Shown: in pieces, positions 61,231 to 64,000 of the stretch
How the letters are laid out: each line of letters starts with the position of its first letter
How positions within the stretch are numbered: position 1 is the first letter of the stretch
Source of the DNA: Halorubrum salinarum
Lineage (GTDB): Archaea > Halobacteriota > Halobacteria > Halobacteriales > Haloferacaceae
DNA: 64,000 nucleotides
Assembly (NCBI RefSeq): GCF_013267195.1
Contig: NZ_CP053941.1
Span: forward strand, 2,356,001-2,420,000
Direction of reading: 5' to 3'
Position numbers and translations under genes: made by a program
Notes under the pieces: generated by a model
Seen by the model: only the letters and a program-made list of their open reading frames with translations
What the model was told of the DNA's origin: nothing
Databases searched by the model: none

Positions 61231-61932
61231 CTACTCCAGTCGGTCGAGCGCGGCGACGACGCTGCGGAGCAGCTTCTTCTCGCCGCGGCGCATGTTCTTT
61301 GAGACGGCCGCAGTCGAGACGTCGAACTCGTCGGCGAGCGTCGACAGCGTCGCCTCGCGGGGCGACTCGAAGTACCCGGCGTCGGCCGCCGACTCGATGG
61401 TCTCGCGCTCGACGTCGGTCAGGTCCCGACACGCCTCCAGCATCGTCGAGGCCGCGTTCGCGTTCCGCATCGTGTCGAACAGCGCCTCCATCGAGAGCTC
61501 CGAGCGGTCCTCCACGACGAACTCGTTGCCCTTCTCTAAGTCGTGGAGCGCCGCCTCCGTCGTCGCCTCGTCGTCGAAGCCGACCTGCCACTGCTCGGAG
61601 CCGTCCTCGATGAGGAAGGGGCCGGTAATGTAGCCGCCGTGGTCCGTTATCGTCGACATCGCGTTCGTCTCCTCGATGACGGTCCGGATGATCGCGGTCC
61701 CGTCCTCCTTCGAGAACAGGCGGTACTCGGCCATGTTCTCGTGGTCGCGGAGCGCCGAGAGCCCCTCCCCGAGTTCGTACCGGTCCGACGACTCGACGAG
61801 CAACCGCGTCTCCAACTGCTCCGCCGCCGTGTCCAACTGCCAGTGCATGGCCGAGAAGGAGACGTCGTGGTCGGCGGAGGTGTCGATGAACGGGCAGTCG
61901 AACTGCTCCATATCCATCGTGACGTCGAGCAT
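61231..61932 (-). CDS. Bat-type HTH_10 transcriptional regulator
   Basis: This 233-residue haloarchaeal regulator ends with the bacterio-opsin-activator helix-turn-helix: LTDVERETIESAADAGYFESPREATLSTLADEFDVSTAAVSKNMRRGEKKLL. The N-terminal part is the Bat-associated sensory domain (FIDTSADHDVSFSAMHWQL, EYRLFSKEDGTAIIRTVIEE) that binds an unknown ligand. TATA TATATAAT (61954-61961) lies about 26 bases before the ATG. Placed between the acyl-CoA synthetase and the liv operon, it probably controls one or both. Confidence 0.88.
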   Translation of the reverse strand: MLDVTMDMEQFDCPFIDTSADHDVSFSAMHWQLDTAAEQLETRLLVESSDRYELGEGLSALRDHENMAEYRLFSKEDGTAIIRTVIEETNAMSTITDHGGYITGPFLIEDGSEQWQVGFDDEATTEAALHDLEKGNEFVVEDRSELSMEALFDTMRNANAASTMLEACRDLTDVERETIESAADAGYFESPREATLSTLADEFDVSTAAVSKNMRRGEKKLLRSVVAALDRLE

Positions 61933-61987
61933 GCCCCGTCCTTATCCCCTGCGTATATAATGGTTGTTCCTGTGGGTTACGGCGCCG

Positions 61988-63586
61988 TCAGCCACCGAAC
62001 CGCTCTTTCAGCGCCGCGCGGTCGATCTTCGAGGGCCCCGAGGTCGGCATCTCGTCGACGAAGGCCAGCTCCTTCGGCACCGCGTACCGGGCGACCCGCG
62101 AGGCGAGGTGCGACTCCACGTCGCCGAGCGTGAGCGACTCGTCGCCGACGAGGATCGCCTTCCCGACCGTCCCCCACCGGTCGCTCGGGACGCCGATCAC
62201 GACCGCCTCCTCGATCCCCGGGTGATCGGTGAGCGCGTCCTCGACCCGGGGCGGGTAGACGTTCTCGCCGCCGGAGACGAACATGTTCTTCTTCCGCCCC
62301 TCGATGTGGTAGTAGCCGTCCTCGTCGACGCGCGCGAGGTCGCCGGTCGACACCCAGTCGCCGAACGTCTCGGCGGTCTCAGCCGGCTCGTTCCAGTAGC
62401 GGTCGGCCGCGGCCGGGCCCGCCAGTTCGAGTTCCCCGACCGTCCCGTCGGGGACGGGGCCGTCCTCGTCGACGACGCGCGCGTCGACCGCGAGCGCCGG
62501 CACGCCGACGCTGGCGGTCTTCTCCTGCGGGAACCCGTCGGGCATCGCGAAGTTGTTCGGCCCGCACTCGGTGAGCCCGTACCCCTGCGATATCTCGACG
62601 CCGCGGTCGCGCCACGCCGCGATGACGCTCTCCCGACAGGGGCCGCCGCCGCTCTTCACGAACCGGAGCGAGGAGAGGTCGGTGTCCTCGAACTCGTCGT
62701 GGCGGGCCATCATCCGCAACACGGCCGGCACCGCGACCAGCGTCGTCGCCGACTCGCGCTCCACGTCGCGCAGCACGCGGCCGGGGTCGACCTCCGGACT
62801 CAGCAGGATGCGCCCGCCCATCTGGAAGAAGGGGACCGTGAGCACGTTCCACCCGCCGGTGTGGAACATCGGGAACACCATCGGGGTCACGTCGTCCTCG
62901 CGGAGCCCCCAGGCCGTGATCGTGTTGAACGCGTTCCAGCGCATCGCGCCGTGGCTGATCACCGTCTCCTTCGGCGTCCCCGTCGAGCCGCCGGTGTGTA
63001 AGAAGAGGTGCGGGTCCGCGAGCGACACCTCCGCGGTCTCGACCGGCGACCCGTCCGCGGGCAGGTCCCGCGTGTACGACCGCCACGCGTCGTCGCCGTC
63101 GGTCGGGATCGACCTGACGGCCGGCTCGACGTCGGCGCGCTCCAAGGCGTCGATGACGTCGCCCTCGAACGGGGTCTCCACGAGGAGGAGTTCCGGGTCG
63201 ACCGTCCCCAACACTGCCGACAGGTCGCGCTCCGCGAGCCGGTGCGAGAGCGGCGCGAGGACGGCGCCGGTCTTGCCGGTCGCGAAGAACAGGTCGACCA
63301 GCTCGACGCGGTTCCGCGAGACGACGGCGACGCGGTCGCCCGCCTCGACGCCGATCTCGCGGAGGAACCGAGCGGTGCGGTTGGCGCGCTCGTCCAGTTC
63401 GGCGTACGTGTACTCGGCGTTCGCGGCCGTGTCGGTGACCGCGACGCGGTCCGGCGAGAGCCGCGCGCGCCGCGCCGACAGCGAGCCGACCCACTCGTAC
63501 GCCCGGTCGCCGTGCGGGTGCGGTCGCGGGTCGGCACCGCTCTCCGCCGCGCGGTCGTCGCCCCGCGGGTCGTCTCCGGTCGCCAT
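61988..63586 (-). CDS. AMP-forming acyl-CoA synthetase
   Basis: This 532-residue ANL-superfamily ligase activates a carboxylic acid with ATP and CoA. Motif order is normal: the P-loop LFLHTGGSTGTPKET, FPMFHTGGWN, QGYGLTECGPN, WVSTGDLARVDEDGYYHIEGRKKNMFVSGGENVYP and the catalytic Lys in TSGPSKIDRAALKERFGG. It begins with an acidic 30-residue stretch. The hydrolase gene ends one base before this start, so both are one transcript. Substrate could be a fatty, aromatic or branched acid taken up by the liv system. Confidence 0.92.
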   Translation of the reverse strand: MATGDDPRGDDRAAESGADPRPHPHGDRAYEWVGSLSARRARLSPDRVAVTDTAANAEYTYAELDERANRTARFLREIGVEAGDRVAVVSRNRVELVDLFFATGKTGAVLAPLSHRLAERDLSAVLGTVDPELLLVETPFEGDVIDALERADVEPAVRSIPTDGDDAWRSYTRDLPADGSPVETAEVSLADPHLFLHTGGSTGTPKETVISHGAMRWNAFNTITAWGLREDDVTPMVFPMFHTGGWNVLTVPFFQMGGRILLSPEVDPGRVLRDVERESATTLVAVPAVLRMMARHDEFEDTDLSSLRFVKSGGGPCRESVIAAWRDRGVEISQGYGLTECGPNNFAMPDGFPQEKTASVGVPALAVDARVVDEDGPVPDGTVGELELAGPAAADRYWNEPAETAETFGDWVSTGDLARVDEDGYYHIEGRKKNMFVSGGENVYPPRVEDALTDHPGIEEAVVIGVPSDRWGTVGKAILVGDESLTLGDVESHLASRVARYAVPKELAFVDEMPTSGPSKIDRAALKERFGG

Positions 63587-63587
63587 C

Positions 63588-64000
63588 TCAGGCGACCCCG
63601 CCGAGGAACGACCGGACTCGCTCGTTGACGCGCTCGCGCTCCTCGACGAAGAAGAGGTGCGGCCCGCCCTCGAACCGCTCGACCTCGGCGTGCGGGAGCA
63701 GCTCCGCCAGGAGGTCGGCGTTCTCGACCGGGAGGACGCGGTCCGCGGTCCCGTGGAGGACGAGCGTCGGCACGGACAGGTCGTCGAGCCGGTCGCTCGC
63801 GTCGAACGCCGCCACCGCGGCCGCCTGCGCCTCCCGGCCCGTCGGCGTCGCGTCGCCCGCGAGCCGCCAGTCGACGATCCGGTCGACGAGGTCGGGCTCG
63901 CGCTCGTAGAATCCGTCCGAGACGGCCGGTTCCATCAGGTAGCGGATCCGTTCCCGGGGGTCGGCGTCCTCGGGCGCCGAGAAGATGTGTTCTTGGACCG
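63588..64000 (-). CDS. Alpha/beta hydrolase, C-terminal part
   Basis: This is the C-terminal 137 residues of an alpha/beta hydrolase; the frame stays open to the window end. It shows FEPDL-type cap region (REPDLVDRIVDWRLAGD), the acid-residue strand VPTLVLHGTADRVLPVENADLLAELLP and the catalytic His in FEGGPHLFFVEE. The Ser nucleophile lies beyond the window. It is the first visible gene of the synthetase operon; ester or lactone cleavage upstream of CoA activation would fit the context. Confidence 0.85.
   Translation of the reverse strand, partial: VQEHIFSAPEDADPRERIRYLMEPAVSDGFYEREPDLVDRIVDWRLAGDATPTGREAQAAAVAAFDASDRLDDLSVPTLVLHGTADRVLPVENADLLAELLPHAEVERFEGGPHLFFVEERERVNERVRSFLGGVA

Overview
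The window is chromosomal DNA of an extremely halophilic archaeon, most like Halorubrum or a close relative. The evidence is very high GC with G/C-ending codons, strongly acidic proteins with Asp/Glu-rich low-complexity tails, many TATA boxes centred about 27 bases before an ATG or GTG (leaderless transcripts), a bacterioruberin carotenoid cluster, F420 and archaeal H4MPT-type enzymes, an archaeal class II GAPDH, and UPF0200/UPF0201 and TIGR00300 archaeal proteins. I could run no searches; family names come from motifs and recall.

Layout. 1-4.6 kb: end of an MscS channel, a MATE exporter, thiE and two SDR oxidoreductases. 4.7-8.1 kb: the bacterioruberin operon crtD-lyeJ-cruF, then dacZ (c-di-AMP synthase), a UspA protein, an MBL hydrolase and moaA. 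11-16 kb: an SdpI-like membrane protein, tRNA-Arg(TCT), the UPF0200/UPF0201 pair, a GNAT enzyme, an EamA transporter and a winged-helix regulator. 16-24.5 kb: gpmI, a thiolase, thiL, three small unknown ORFs, then aceA, a malyl-CoA-lyase-like gene and a convergent family III CoA-transferase. 24.5-34 kb: zinc ribbon, nucleoside-gate protein, HVO_0234-type propeller, aminopeptidase, gluconeogenic GAPDH with a TrmB-like operator, several small unknowns and a Zn/Cd-type P1B ATPase. 34-46 kb: peroxiredoxin, tsr3, cofE-mer, a transducer without an extracellular domain, a site-2 protease, a TIGR00300 enzyme, a GNAT and a Gfo/Idh protein. 45-54.4 kb: UspA, rhodanese, UspA, PiT, an S9 peptidase, a photolyase, a GlpA-like dehydrogenase and a MaoC hydratase. 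54.4-64 kb: a KASIII-like enzyme, a complete branched-chain-amino-acid-type ABC transporter (livJGFHM order), a Bat-type HTH regulator, an acyl-CoA synthetase and an alpha/beta hydrolase, all on the minus strand. This looks like an uptake and CoA-activation locus for a carboxylic acid.

The most unusual signal is a dispersed non-coding element of about 230-250 bp, present three times (3549-3778, 19074-19327, and 26903-27146 on the minus strand) plus a decayed fragment (34164-34215). The three full copies fill the three gene-free stretches longer than 300 bp. They share two nearly invariant cores. Around these, helices are kept by paired base changes, including an 18-bp perfect stem whose two intact copies differ at three positions, all compensated. 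The helices carry tandem G-A mismatches and GAA/GGA triloops at fixed places. This points to a selected folded RNA or single-stranded DNA rather than random intergenic repeats. Other points of interest are a four-fold 36-bp repeat that duplicates the stop codon and terminator-like hairpin of mer, an apparent ATT start codon in livM, a ten-codon leader peptide overlapping the PiT start, and several leaderless small genes.
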